A stretch of DNA of 64,000 nucleotides from Methylocystis sp. MJC1 (GTDB lineage: Bacteria > Pseudomonadota > Alphaproteobacteria > Rhizobiales > Beijerinckiaceae): positions 69,723 through 133,722 of the forward strand of contig NZ_CP107560.1 in the NCBI RefSeq assembly GCF_026427715.1, written 5' to 3'. Below, in pieces: positions 9,427 to 17,681 of the stretch. The stretch's first letter is position 1. The number at the start of each line of letters is the position of its first letter. A model generated the notes under the pieces. It ran no database searches, had not been told where the DNA came from, and was given only the letters and a program-made list of their open reading frames with translations. Position numbers and translations under genes: made by a program.

Positions 9427-9882
9427 ATGGCCGAGCGGGATGACGGGCGTCAAATGGGAAGCGGACGACGTGAAACCTATCAGGCTGATGACCTGACGAA
9501 GATGGCAGAAAAGCTAGAGGCTCTCCCTGACGCCGGAGGTCGGAGAGGGCTATCACGGCCGAGTGCTGTGAAGTTTTTGGAGCCGCAAATCGAAGCCCTT
9601 CGGAAGAAGGGCTACACAACGAAGGAAATTTGCGAGGCTCTCACTGAGGTTGGTTTGAAGATCACGCCTGCGCAGCTCTTGAAACTAATGCCGGTGGGGA
9701 AATCGACTGCAAGGGGGGTAAGAGGCGCGGCGGGGTCGGCGTCTAAGGCGGGCTCTGGTGCGGAGCGCAGAAGCCAGGCGGGAGGATCGAAGACCGCAGC
9801 AAAAGGGGACAAGGGGAAATCGAATGCGGCAGCGCCGGAGCCGCAAGGGTTTTCTGTGAAGCCGGATCGTCTTGAGATTTAG
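9427..9882 (+). CDS. StbA/MobI-position small basic DNA-binding-like protein, 151 aa
   Basis: Residues about 45-85 contain an HTH-like block (LEPQIEALRKKGYTTKEIC, followed by LTEVGLKITPAQLLKLMP). A long Ser/Gly/Ala/Lys-rich unstructured tail follows. AAGGAGGG lies 8-15 bases before the ATG. It is the first member of a compact rightward operon (8 bases before the ATPase gene). By position it corresponds to StbA of R388-like plasmids, which binds repeats next to oriT; that equivalence is inference from gene order. Confidence 0.65.
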   Translation: MAERDDGRQMGSGRRETYQADDLTKMAEKLEALPDAGGRRGLSRPSAVKFLEPQIEALRKKGYTTKEICEALTEVGLKITPAQLLKLMPVGKSTARGVRGAAGSASKAGSGAERRSQAGGSKTAAKGDKGKSNAAAPEPQGFSVKPDRLEI

Positions 9883-9890
9883 GAGGTCGC

Positions 9891-10643
9891 ATGTCTGAGC
9901 GAATCTATATCGTGGGTGGTTCAAAGGGCGGTGTCGGAAAGTCGATGGTGTCGCTTTCGCTGGTCGATTACCTGCTACAGAGGGACAAGAAGGTTCTTCT
10001 GGTCGAAACAGATAACAGCAACCCCGACGTTCACAAGGCGCTGCAAGGGGTGGTTGAAAGTCAGATTATTGATCTCGATGAGGCGAGCGGTTGGGTATCG
10101 CTCGTCAATGTCTGCGACCAAAAGAAGGGCCATGTCGTGGTGGTCAACACGGCGGCCCGGAATAATAGGGGCGTTTCGAAATTCGGCGCGACGCTAAACG
10201 ATACTCTGGCCGAATTGGGCCGGGAGTTAATGACTCTCTGGGTCATCAATCGCCAGCGGGACAGTCTGGAATTGCTGGCCGATTATCAGATGGCGATCCA
10301 GAGTACAAAGCTGAACGTGCTGATGAATGGCTATTTTGGGGACGAGGCCAAGTTCGAGCTGTACAATTCGTCAAAGATCAAAGCGGCAATCGAAAACGAT
10401 CTGAAAGGCAAGTCACGCCTGTTCCCGGAGCTGGCGGATCGGGTTGCCGACGATCTCTATTCGAAGCGACTGAGCATCGAGGCTGCGTCGAAGGAAATGC
10501 CAATCGGGAACCGAGCTGAACTAGGCCGCTGGCGCCGTCTCGTCGCGGCGCTGTTCGACGATCTCCTAAGCGAGCCGGAAACCGTGAAGGCGAGAAGCGC
10601 CCGCCCGAAGCCGAAGGCAAGTGAGGCGAGCGCGGAGTCGTGA
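9891..10643 (+). CDS. ParA/StbB-like P-loop ATPase, 250 aa
   Basis: The deviant Walker A motif GGSKGGVGKSM (residues 9-19) at the N-terminus is typical of the MinD/ParA/CbiA group. VLLVETDNSNPD and VVVVNTAARNN match the following strand motifs. AGGAGGT stands 5 bases upstream of the ATG and overlaps the preceding stop. Such ATPases accompany relaxosome genes (StbB, TraL, VirC1-like) and help recruit or position the transferring plasmid. The C-terminus carries a basic Lys/Arg/Ala tail. Confidence 0.8.
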   Translation: MSERIYIVGGSKGGVGKSMVSLSLVDYLLQRDKKVLLVETDNSNPDVHKALQGVVESQIIDLDEASGWVSLVNVCDQKKGHVVVVNTAARNNRGVSKFGATLNDTLAELGRELMTLWVINRQRDSLELLADYQMAIQSTKLNVLMNGYFGDEAKFELYNSSKIKAAIENDLKGKSRLFPELADRVADDLYSKRLSIEAASKEMPIGNRAELGRWRRLVAALFDDLLSEPETVKARSARPKPKASEASAES

Positions 10644-10691
10644 GGCTGCTTCTACATATGGGGGAAGCCGTCGAACGCGAGGCGACGTGAA

Positions 10692-11102
10692 ATGGACGAA
10701 GAGGTTGTATCGAATTTCGAAAAGCTGTTTCGGCGAGCGGCGACCGCGCGGGAGCGGGAGCAACTCCGCCACATGCAGCAAACCTTGGGCCTGTACGAAA
10801 GCGACGCCCTATGGCTGATCGTGCTTGCGCTGCAATACTACGAGAGCCTTTACCTGCAATATCCGAAAGCAATCGGACAGGCGGCCTCGGAAATTCTTGA
10901 CGATGTAAAGAAGGTTTCGGATCGCGTCATTCGTGCGAGCGCGGAATCGGCTAAGGCGGATTTGGCGAAGGCGGTGGTAAGTGTCGCGCGCGACGTGGCG
11001 CGCGACACGGCGCGCCGACAAATGACTCAGTGGCTCGTGGTCGGCATGTTCGCCGGCGCCGGGCTTCTCGGGATCGGAATATTCATCGGCTCGCGGTTGT
11101 GA
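10692..11102 (+). CDS. StbC-position helical protein with C-terminal membrane anchor, 136 aa
   Basis: Long amphipathic helices (residues 1-110) are followed by one transmembrane segment (about 113-133, LVVGMFAGAGLLGIGIFIG) at the extreme C-terminus, giving a tail-anchored topology. It is the third gene of the operon, 48 bases after the ATPase. A membrane partner for the ATPase is a reasonable inference. The family is not recognised. Confidence 0.65.
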   Translation: MDEEVVSNFEKLFRRAATAREREQLRHMQQTLGLYESDALWLIVLALQYYESLYLQYPKAIGQAASEILDDVKKVSDRVIRASAESAKADLAKAVVSVARDVARDTARRQMTQWLVVGMFAGAGLLGIGIFIGSRL

Positions 11103-11119
11103 AGGTAGGAAAGACGGAA

Positions 11120-11170
11120 AGCCCGCTCACGCGGGCTTGCTTTATTGATCGGCGGGCCTAGCGGCCCGCC
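11120..11170. terminator. Two back-to-back terminator hairpins between convergent genes
   Basis: AGCCCGC-TCAC-GCGGGCT (11120-11137) followed by TGCTTTATT serves the rightward stb-like operon. GGCGGGCC-TAGC-GGCCCGCC (11151-11170), immediately beyond the vapC stop, serves the leftward vapBC operon. Confidence 0.75.
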
Positions 11171-11171
11171 A

Positions 11172-11573
11172 TTATTTCGGCGTGGCGCACAAGTCTGTCT
11201 GCGCGAAGTCGGCGCCCGTGTAGATCAAAGGCGCGCGGTAGGCTTTCGCACAGGCGTACGCGTAGCAATCTCCAAGGTTGAGGCCTGCCGGGTGGCGGCT
11301 ACCGCCATATTGTTCGAAGGCCCGAAGGGCGGCGGTGGTCATACTGTCAGTAATGTGAATGACTCTGATGCCTGCCTCGTCCAGCAAGGCGCGGATGATG
11401 GTCTCGGCGTCTGCGGCTGCCATCTGGCGGACCTTCATGAGGCGGGCGGCCGTCTCGTAGACCGCGAGCGGCGACGTGTATGGCGCCTTAGCGGCCGCGA
11501 TCCGCTGCGCGATGTCGGGACCGTTTTCCTCGGCCAAAAGGATTGCGAGAAAAGCTGATGCGTCGATCATCAT
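11172..11573 (-). CDS. vapC: VapC-type PIN-domain toxin ribonuclease, 133 aa
   Basis: PIN-fold acidic residues are at D4 (MMIDASAF), E40 (VYETAARL), D102 (NLGDCYAYA) and D122 (GADFAQTD), the complete Mg2+ site of VapC toxins that cleave tRNA or other RNA. The start at 11573 overlaps the vapB stop as ATGA, the normal coupled arrangement. It forms a type II toxin-antitoxin module with the gene upstream, which would stabilise the plasmid. Confidence 0.92.
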   Translation of the reverse strand: MMIDASAFLAILLAEENGPDIAQRIAAAKAPYTSPLAVYETAARLMKVRQMAAADAETIIRALLDEAGIRVIHITDSMTTAALRAFEQYGGSRHPAGLNLGDCYAYACAKAYRAPLIYTGADFAQTDLCATPK

Positions 11574-11821
11574 TTTTTGTCGGCCCACATGGCGTCGAAA
11601 AATTCTTTGTCGGTCTGATACGTTTGCGACTCTCGAACCGGATGCGCCGCCACGCGCGCGATGAGCGGTTGCAACCTTTCCCAAAGCGGGATTTTGGCGC
11701 GTTCGCGTTCGAGCTCGTTAAGGCAGGCTTCGCGGATCGCGTCGACAATGGGCTTGCGCTTTGCCTTTGCGAGGCGTCGAATGATTTCGTCGGTCTCGGG
11801 GTCTTTGATGCTGTAGGCCAT
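11570..11821 (-). CDS. vapB: VapB-type antitoxin (PSK-type transcription factor), 83 aa
   Basis: The N-terminal SIKDPETDEIIRRLAK followed by VDAIREACLNELERE matches the short PSK/VapB antitoxins of rhizobia. The C-terminal half would bind and neutralise the PIN toxin encoded by the overlapping next gene. Autoregulation through the palindrome at 11848-11860 is likely. Confidence 0.88.
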   Translation of the reverse strand: MAYSIKDPETDEIIRRLAKAKRKPIVDAIREACLNELERERAKIPLWERLQPLIARVAAHPVRESQTYQTDKEFFDAMWADKK

Positions 11822-11847
11822 GAGGGGCGGATACCTCGCTAAAGATA

Positions 11848-11860
11848 TACGGATACCGTA
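11848..11860 (-). promoter_or_regulatory. vapBC operator-like palindrome
   Basis: TACGG-ATA-CCGTA is a perfect 5-bp inverted repeat 27 bases upstream of the vapB start, in a short AT-rich promoter region. It suits a VapB(C) autoregulatory site. Confidence 0.5.
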
Positions 11861-11951
11861 AATCAGCTATAAGCAGGCCGCCCGCGTCGCGGAGAGAGAA
11901 CGACGCGGGCGGCGGGGCGGCGGCGGGGAGGAATGGCGGGCGCCCAGTTCG

Positions 11952-12404
11952 CTAATCCTTGCAAATCGCCGGATGGACGCGCTGCAATTCCAGCGTGAGC
12001 GTGCCGACGCGGGTAGATAGGATTTTCAGGCCGGGGTGGGTCTGCTCCATACTGACCAAACGCGGGATGATGATCGGTCGATGTACCATCAAGATCCGCG
12101 CGACGGCCTCAATCGTAAGGAAAGGAGAGCGGGCGGCGTCGCCTTCGGGTTCATTCCCGACAATCAGCGCGCGGCCTGCGACGGGCGTACCTTCGCGCCC
12201 GGCGACGGTGAACATGCCGGTGACGGGCTTGGTCAGGCCATCGTCGTCAACATAGGCTGTGTGCCGCTTGTCGATCTGATGGAGGGCCGGGTAGTCGGCG
12301 CCGCCGAGGAATCGGGCCGTATCGAAGATGGTCGCGGGCTCGATCTGCACGGGCCGGATTGTCGCGGCGCTGGGGTCGAGCAAATAGGCTGCAATGGTGC
12401 TCAT
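11952..12404 (-). CDS. Plasmid hypothetical protein, 150 aa
   Basis: The function is not recognised. It reads as a compact soluble alpha/beta protein without a signal peptide; YLLDPSAATIRPVQIE starts at residue 7. Similar small proteins commonly follow the long ParB-like gene on alphaproteobacterial plasmids. The start lies 60 bases beyond the ParB-like stop, so the two are probably cotranscribed. Confidence 0.65.
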   Translation of the reverse strand: MSTIAAYLLDPSAATIRPVQIEPATIFDTARFLGGADYPALHQIDKRHTAYVDDDGLTKPVTGMFTVAGREGTPVAGRALIVGNEPEGDAARSPFLTIEAVARILMVHRPIIIPRLVSMEQTHPGLKILSTRVGTLTLELQRVHPAICKD

Positions 12405-12464
12405 GGTTCGTGGTCCTCGGATGACGGGAGGGAAAGGGGCTGTCGTTGCAGCCCCTATCGGGGG

Positions 12465-14432
12465 TCACTCGGCCGCGAGCGGAAAGGGCTCGTCGTCGGC
12501 GCGTTCGTCATCCGCCTCTGCGTCGTCGTCGCCCTCGATGTCATTGGCTGGCGCCAGCGTCGTTTTGAGCGGGCCGGGAAGCCAGCGCGCATCTTTCATT
12601 TTCTCAACGAAGAGAGAAACGGCGTCGGCCTTTTGAACGTCGAGGATGTTCTTGGCTTCCCATTCCTGGCGGCCCGCCTCGCGCAGAGCGTCGGCCATGT
12701 ATTTTTTGGAAACCCGCTTGCCGAAGTCCTTTGACGGCCGCCAATAATCGGCCATGTCGAAGTCGATCGCTTGGGCGATCTGATCCGCGTAAGGCCGCTT
12801 GGCCGCGTCGATCTGTGCGGCGACAAGGTAGGCCATGAGATTTGAAAGCTCCTGCGGCTTCGCGTCGAGACACCACGCCCAAAGGTCGGCGGCTCGGCTT
12901 GGGAGCTTCGCCCGCCAGTCGGCAGCGAGAGCGTCGAGCGTCTCGAACGGTTTGGCGTTGGCCGGGTCGTCGGCTTTGAGGGTGCGGACAGGCACGCCCG
13001 CCCGCAAGCCAAGCGAGGAAGCGTAGGACTGGCGGTAGAAGGCGTCGAGAGCGAGATTGTGAACCAAGGCGGCGAGCGCGACGTCGGGGCGTTTCGCAAG
13101 TTCACAGGCGAGCGCGGCGCTGCGGGTCGTCGTAAGGTCGAAAAGGAGAGCGTCGGTCAGATTGGCGGCGGGCGCTTCGTCGGCGGCGCCAGTCGAGCCA
13201 TTGGCAAGGCGGGCGGCCTCTTTCCGGTCGCCCGGTTTCACTACGCCCCGCTCGATCCTGAGCGCGCCGTTGTAGTCGATTGTAACGATGGCGCCCGCCG
13301 TCGCCATTTCGGCGGAGTCGTAGGCGGTGTATTGGTCCATGATCGCCGCGCGCTCGTCTTCGAGGTCGTCGCGCTCTTTGAAAAGCCTGTTTTCGGCGGC
13401 GTCGTCCTCGATGCTCTCAGCTTCGATTTCAATTTCTTGCAAGCGGGTGTCGATGGCGTCGATCCGCGTCGCGTCTTCGGGCGAAGGGTCCATCTCCTTG
13501 GGATAGATACGGCTCAATCCGCCGCTGTGGTAATTATACTCGGTCGCGGTCTCCACCCACTTCCAACCCTCGCCGCGCACGGCCTCGGCTTCCTGTTCCA
13601 ACTTTTCGGCGGCAAGGCGATGAAGCAAGGCGCGATCAGTGAGGCGGATACGGCTTTCGTCGTCGTCAAAGAGGTCACGTAGCACGGCGCCGCCCTGCTG
13701 CTCATAGACTTCGACGGTCACGAAACGCGCCATCTTATCGCTGGCCAGCGCGGCTTCGGAACTCAGCGCGGCGCGCAGCTCGTCGGGGTCGCGCTGCCAC
13801 TCTTGCGCGTCGGACCATGCGGCCTCTTGCGCCGCGTGGTCATCGGTAAGCGCGAGCGCTTGAAGCTGCTCAAGCGTAATGGCGTCCTTGCGAAGCTCGG
13901 CCAGTAGGTTCGGCGACACGTTCGCGAGCTTGAGACGGCGGCGGACGGTCATATGAGAAACGCCGTGGCGGTCGGCAATGGCTTCCGGGGTCAAGCCTTC
14001 TTCTCGCGCGAGGCGGCCGTATGCTTCGATTGCATCGGCGGGGTGCATATCCTCCCGCGAAGTGTTCTCGATCAGCGAGACTTCGGTGGCGCTGGCGGCG
14101 GTCTCGTCAATCTCGCGGACGCGAACAAAAAAGTCGACGGTAACAGGAACGCCATCAACGCTCGCCTTCTTCGATTTAAGCAAATTGAGCGCCTTGAGGC
14201 GGCGATTTCCGGCCGTGACGAAGTAGCAGTTTTTGGGGGCCTTCTCGCCGGGGCGCGGGCGGCGCACGGTGAGATTTTGCAAGAGACCCGCGGTCTGGAT
14301 GGTCGCGGCGAATCCTTCAATTCCAGCGTCGCTCTCATGGCGGCGCACGTTCTTGGGGTCGGGGCGAAGCTGGCAAAGCCGGATCGCCGTGACGGGTTCC
14401 TTGGTCGATTCGGACTGCTTCTTGGTTGTCAT
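12465..14432 (-). CDS. Long ParB/Srx-fold plasmid protein, 655 aa
   Basis: The N-terminal ParB-like domain shows RLCQLRPDPKNVRRH, TAGNRRLKAL (the GxRR box) and LIENTSREDMHPADAIEAY, then an HTH (about residues 155-185). The C-terminal 400 residues are acidic and helical. It is much longer than segregation ParB/RepB and is distinct from RepB at 56.0-57.0 kb. Such proteins are frequent in plasmid transfer/maintenance blocks, where they may act as CTP-dependent DNA-binding or ParB-nuclease-like factors. No cognate parA is adjacent. Confidence 0.85.
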   Translation of the reverse strand: MTTKKQSESTKEPVTAIRLCQLRPDPKNVRRHESDAGIEGFAATIQTAGLLQNLTVRRPRPGEKAPKNCYFVTAGNRRLKALNLLKSKKASVDGVPVTVDFFVRVREIDETAASATEVSLIENTSREDMHPADAIEAYGRLAREEGLTPEAIADRHGVSHMTVRRRLKLANVSPNLLAELRKDAITLEQLQALALTDDHAAQEAAWSDAQEWQRDPDELRAALSSEAALASDKMARFVTVEVYEQQGGAVLRDLFDDDESRIRLTDRALLHRLAAEKLEQEAEAVRGEGWKWVETATEYNYHSGGLSRIYPKEMDPSPEDATRIDAIDTRLQEIEIEAESIEDDAAENRLFKERDDLEDERAAIMDQYTAYDSAEMATAGAIVTIDYNGALRIERGVVKPGDRKEAARLANGSTGAADEAPAANLTDALLFDLTTTRSAALACELAKRPDVALAALVHNLALDAFYRQSYASSLGLRAGVPVRTLKADDPANAKPFETLDALAADWRAKLPSRAADLWAWCLDAKPQELSNLMAYLVAAQIDAAKRPYADQIAQAIDFDMADYWRPSKDFGKRVSKKYMADALREAGRQEWEAKNILDVQKADAVSLFVEKMKDARWLPGPLKTTLAPANDIEGDDDAEADDERADDEPFPLAAE

Positions 14433-14509
14433 GGCTCTCTCTCCAAAGGTCCAAATGAATGATTGCGGGGGGCAAGCGAGCGCCCGGAGACGCTCGCTTG
14501 TGTTGATCG

Positions 14510-14848
14510 TTACGACTGTTCGTCGTCACTCGCCTTGGGTGAGAGAAGGTCGAAATTGTTCACGATTATGTCGGTCGTGTAATGTTTCACGCCGTCCTTG
14601 CTGTAAGAGCCTTCGGCAATCCGACACTCGGCGTAAATGGGGTCGCCTTTCTTGACGTTGGCAACGACGAAATTGGCGATTTTCTCATTGAGAAAAGTCA
14701 GCGTAACCCAATCTGTTTCTTCGCGACGCTCGCCGGGAGAGTCTTTCCAAGAGCGGTTCGTTGCGACGGATAATTTGACGACCTTGCCAACGGTTCGCGG
14801 TTCTGCGCCGGTGTGACCACGAACGATAAAAAGGTTAGTAGAACGCAT
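14510..14848 (-). CDS. ssb: Single-stranded DNA-binding protein, 112 aa
   Basis: An OB-fold SSB: VVKLSVATNRSWKD, TDWVTLTFLNEKIANFV and KGDPIYAECRIAEGSY are the usual SSB blocks, and the short tail is acidic (KASDDEQS). It would coat plasmid single strands during transfer or replication. GGAGAG lies 4-9 bases before the ATG, and a strong promoter lies at 14896-14924. Confidence 0.9.
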   Translation of the reverse strand: MRSTNLFIVRGHTGAEPRTVGKVVKLSVATNRSWKDSPGERREETDWVTLTFLNEKIANFVVANVKKGDPIYAECRIAEGSYSKDGVKHYTTDIIVNNFDLLSPKASDDEQS

Positions 14849-14895
14849 TTTCTCTCTCCATTTTTGAAAGGTCTCATCGCCTCGTTACGTCCCTT

Positions 14896-14924
14896 AATAT
14901 AGGGTCACTCTATTAATTCGTCAA
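14896..14924 (-). promoter_or_regulatory. Sigma70-type promoter of ssb
   Basis: Reading leftward, TTGACG (14924-14919), a 17-base spacer and TATATT (14901-14896). It probably drives ssb, the ParB-like gene and the 150-aa gene. Confidence 0.7.
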
Positions 14925-15039
14925 TTTAAAAGATGCGGCCAATGTGATTTTTCCTTTTGTTTTTATTTGTGTTCCGCGCTCCGATGTTCCTTGTTCGACG
15001 CGCCGCAGGCGTGGCGAAAAGCAGACGTTCCTCGTCCCG

Positions 15040-15223
15040 ACGCCTTCGGCGTAAACGCCGCGCGCAGCGCGAGTCACCCGCAAGGGGCGTCGCTTGCGAC
15101 GCAGCGCGTTTACGCGCTTGACCGCGCGAGCACGGCGTTATGCTGATGGGTCGAGACGAGAACGAAAAAATATGTGCGCCGGAGGCGCACGCTGCTTAGA
15201 ATCGGCGTCGCGCTTTGCGCGAC
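15040..15223. repeat. Cluster of small perfect GC hairpins
   Basis: Several short perfect stems follow one another: ACGCC-TTC-GGCGT (15040-15052), GCGTCGC-TT-GCGACGC (15087-15102), GCGCGT-TT-ACGCGC (15104-15117), GTGCGCC-GGA-GGCGCAC (15174-15190) and GTCGCGC-TTT-GCGCGAC (15207-15223). None has a T-run. The gene-free stretch 14925-15387 holds nothing else that I recognise. Confidence 0.65.
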
Positions 15224-15387
15224 CACATAGGATGCTTGCGCGATGGGATCGTTACCCGAAGGGCGGAGACCCGCAGGGGCTCCGGGAGCGCCGACGGCGC
15301 GAGTAGAGCCCGGCCCGGAGGGCGCGCCAACCGTTGGCGAGCGGATAAAAGCTGATATAGTGTTTGTCGATGGCGAAGGAGGCCACG

Positions 15388-15663
15388 ATGCGAAAGATGC
15401 TTAAAAGATATTATGTCGGCAGTTTTCTTGTGAGATTGGTCGGGTTGTCGTCCCCTGCTTCTGCGCAGGACGCTTCCTTTGGTTGTAAGGTGTTTATGTG
15501 CGTGGCGTCGGGTAATTGGCAAAGCATTGAATATTGCGTGCCTTACGTGACAACTGCCATCGCTCAAGCGCAGCTCGGGATACCGTGGCCTGTATGCACG
15601 GAGGCGTTGACCGGCGCGGTATCCCAAGGGCTACAGAGCGGCAATTCCCAGAACGGGGGGTAG
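15388..15663 (+). CDS. TrbM-like periplasmic conjugation protein, 91 aa
   Basis: The signal peptide (residues 1 to about 27, ending PASAQ) precedes a mature domain with FGCKVFMC, WQSIEYCVPY and PWPVC. Its paired Cys and spacing recall TrbM/KikA-family proteins of conjugation systems. The start at 15388 is preceded by a perfect AAGGAGG at 5-base spacing. A TTG start at 15364 was rejected. Confidence 0.6.
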   Translation: MRKMLKRYYVGSFLVRLVGLSSPASAQDASFGCKVFMCVASGNWQSIEYCVPYVTTAIAQAQLGIPWPVCTEALTGAVSQGLQSGNSQNGG

Positions 15664-15665
15664 AG

Positions 15666-16094
15666 TTAGCCTTCTGAGGGGCCGTTAGCGCCAAGCAAGA
15701 TGAACTGGTCGGCAATCAGTTCGCCAGAAAGCCTACCGCGGGCAATTACAAGCTGACCGGGAGCAGCATATTTCTGGACATACCGTCGTGCGGAGTGATG
15801 AACGACGGCGACATGATTTTCTGCTGGCGCCTCGACGATGTCGCCGGCACGATCGCGGCGTAGATAGTTCGATCGCAAGCCCACACGAATTTTCCCCGGG
15901 AGGACAGCGATGTCGAAAATTGTTCCGAGGATTTGAAACTCTGCGAAGGCGTTGCCGGTATTTTGGAGAGAAGACCTCTGATGATCCATGAGATGAATTA
16001 GCCCTTGCGTAGAACCAGACGTACTATATCCCGACGCTATTGTATCGTCAATGATTTGAGAATAGGCATCGGATATGAGAGGCGCCGTAGACAA
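15666..16094 (-). CDS. Divergent SSB-like OB-fold protein, 142 aa
   Basis: Residues about 48-135 can be laid over an SSB: AFAEFQILGTIFDIAVLPG, then RRDRAG, a strand HVAVVHHSARRYVQKY and GQLVIARGRLSGEL, the counterpart of the SSB block with Ae.v..y.kKG..v.VeGrL. There is no acidic C-terminal tail. It is very different from the ssb at 14.5-14.8 kb. The start is uncertain, and the neighbour on the opposite strand begins inside its 5' end if a longer start is used. Confidence 0.45.
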   Translation of the reverse strand: MSTAPLISDAYSQIIDDTIASGYSTSGSTQGLIHLMDHQRSSLQNTGNAFAEFQILGTIFDIAVLPGKIRVGLRSNYLRRDRAGDIVEAPAENHVAVVHHSARRYVQKYAAPGQLVIARGRLSGELIADQFILLGANGPSEG

Positions 16095-16206
16095 GCGCCG
16101 AAGGCCAGCGTTGCAGATTCAGGCTGTAGAGCGGGTTCGCGTACGCGCGGATGAGGCCGTGGAAAAATCAGTTTGCCGCGCCTTCTGTGGTTGGAAAGGC
16201 TTGGGG

Positions 16207-16431
16207 ATGAGGAATCGAATCAGGTTGTTAGACCAGGACCGACCAAACGAATTTTTGGAGGTCGAAGTGGTGGAAATGAGGCCGAATGAATTGTGGTTGG
16301 TGGTGCCGAACACGATTGTTGAATTCATGTTGCGTCGTCGGGGCGACGTTTTCGAAGGGAGTCTCGGCGGACGAGCGTACGCGTATTCGCATAAGAACGA
16401 AAAAGTGGTAAAAACGAGAGTATTAAAATGA
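16207..16431 (+). CDS. Small plasmid hypothetical protein, 74 aa
   Basis: A beta-rich, charged small protein (RIRLLDQDRPNEFLEVEVVE at residues 4-23) with no known motif. The ATG at 16207 follows GGAAAGG by about 8 bases. Its stop overlaps the ATG of the next gene (16428), suggesting coupling. Confidence 0.5.
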   Translation: MRNRIRLLDQDRPNEFLEVEVVEMRPNELWLVVPNTIVEFMLRRRGDVFEGSLGGRAYAYSHKNEKVVKTRVLK

Positions 16432-16749
16432 GCAAGGTTTTATCGGGGTTTATGGTTTTCGCTCTCTCGGCTGGCGGGATGTCAGTCGGTACAGGAATCA
16501 GCGGCGAACGCCGCGGTGGCATGTGAGGCGGCGGGCTTGCGGCCAGGCACGCGGCGCTTTGAGCGGTGCCAAGACGTGAATTTCGCGCAGAACCGTGCGC
16601 AGGCGAGCCGGGCGGAAGCGGCTGTGGCGGCGGCGGCGGCGGCCGGCGTGATTGGCGGCGCATTGGTCGGGGCTGCAGCGTCGCGACCTTATTACTATGG
16701 CCCGGCGTACCCGGCCTACTACCCAGTTTACCAGCCCTATTGGTGGTGA
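16428..16749 (+). pseudogene. Small lipoprotein gene with an apparent +1 frameshift
   Basis: The first frame gives the start of a lipoprotein signal (MSKVLSGFMVFALSAGG) and then stops at TGA 16524-16526. Removing one G from the GGG near 16476-16478 joins it to the next frame and completes a lipobox (SAGGC) followed by QSVQESAANAAVACEAAG. A Gly/Ala hydrophobic segment and a Tyr/Pro-rich tail ending in PYWW follow. About 106 residues would result. Either a base was added during sequencing or the gene is broken; a GTG at 16516 could start only the mature part. Confidence 0.55.
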
Positions 16750-16808
16750 GCTCGTGACGCGCCGCGCTCGAGCGCGGCGCGTGCAGCGAAAGGAAGTTGG
16801 GAGGGGGC

Positions 16809-17072
16809 ATGAAGTATCGCGTAATGATGGTGGACGGCGTGTGGTGCGTCGTGGGGATTGTGTCACGCCAGTCATCAGAGGAGGCAGCGAAGGCCGCTTT
16901 GCGAGAAGTAGTAGCGGTTGATTTGGCGTCGAAAAGGATTAGGGAGGCTGCGCTCGAAATGACGCCATCAGAGATGGCGTGTTTTCTCGATGGCATGCCT
17001 CCCAAGGGAGATAGGACGCCCGAGAGTATTGAAGCCTGGCTTGAGACCCTCCCCCGCGCTTCAAAACATTAG
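16809..17072 (+). CDS. Small hypothetical protein, 87 aa
   Basis: Function unknown. A short beta hairpin (YRVMMVDGVWCVVG) is followed by helical segments. GGGAGGGGG directly precedes the ATG at 16809. It is the last gene of the small-protein cluster. Confidence 0.5.
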   Translation: MKYRVMMVDGVWCVVGIVSRQSSEEAAKAALREVVAVDLASKRIREAALEMTPSEMACFLDGMPPKGDRTPESIEAWLETLPRASKH

Positions 17073-17681
17073 GGAAAATCCCGTCAATTTCTAACAAAAA
17101 GGACGGATTATGCGAAATATGACGGTTTGGATCAGCCCTCTTTTTCGCGGCAATATAGCCGTCGATGCCGGGCGCGATAGTCCCCCTCTGGGGTCGCTTG
17201 GCTACTGGTCGCGGCCGTGCGATTCATAGATCGCTACAGGGGGCAATCGGCGCTTAGGCTTATGAGGACTGGCCGGTTATCCAGTCGGCGAAAAAGCCGC
17301 CCAGCTCTCGGGGTTCGGACGAAAGAGCATCAGCTAGCCAAGAAAATCGTCGTCGCGTTAGTTGCGCGCCCGCTTGTTGATGGCGCCGACGCACACCCCT
17401 AAACTGTTGTTTAATGCGAGCCGCTGATAAGTGAGGCTGGTGTGGCACCGAGCGCGCGGCGCGACGTGTAACCGACTTGCTGCGCCGGAGCCGCGGAAAA
17501 GGTTCTTGCTGGGGGCGAGGGGCGGCACCCCGTCCCCCGTCGCTCAGCGAGCGGAGCGAGAAAAGAGGGTCGCGCGGGAGCGCGACGATTTCCGGCGCAG
17601 CCGGCCGCCCGGAGGCGCTGGCGGCTGCTCCGTCGCCGCAGGGGATAAAGCGCGGCGCCCGCGATGAGCGGGCGGGCTCGC
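17073..17681. other. Gene-free region with decayed DNA
   Basis: No convincing gene. The frames here are short, Arg-rich translations of GC-rich DNA. The next stretch to the right holds a repC fossil, so this may be the scar of an old plasmid recombination. Confidence 0.4.
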
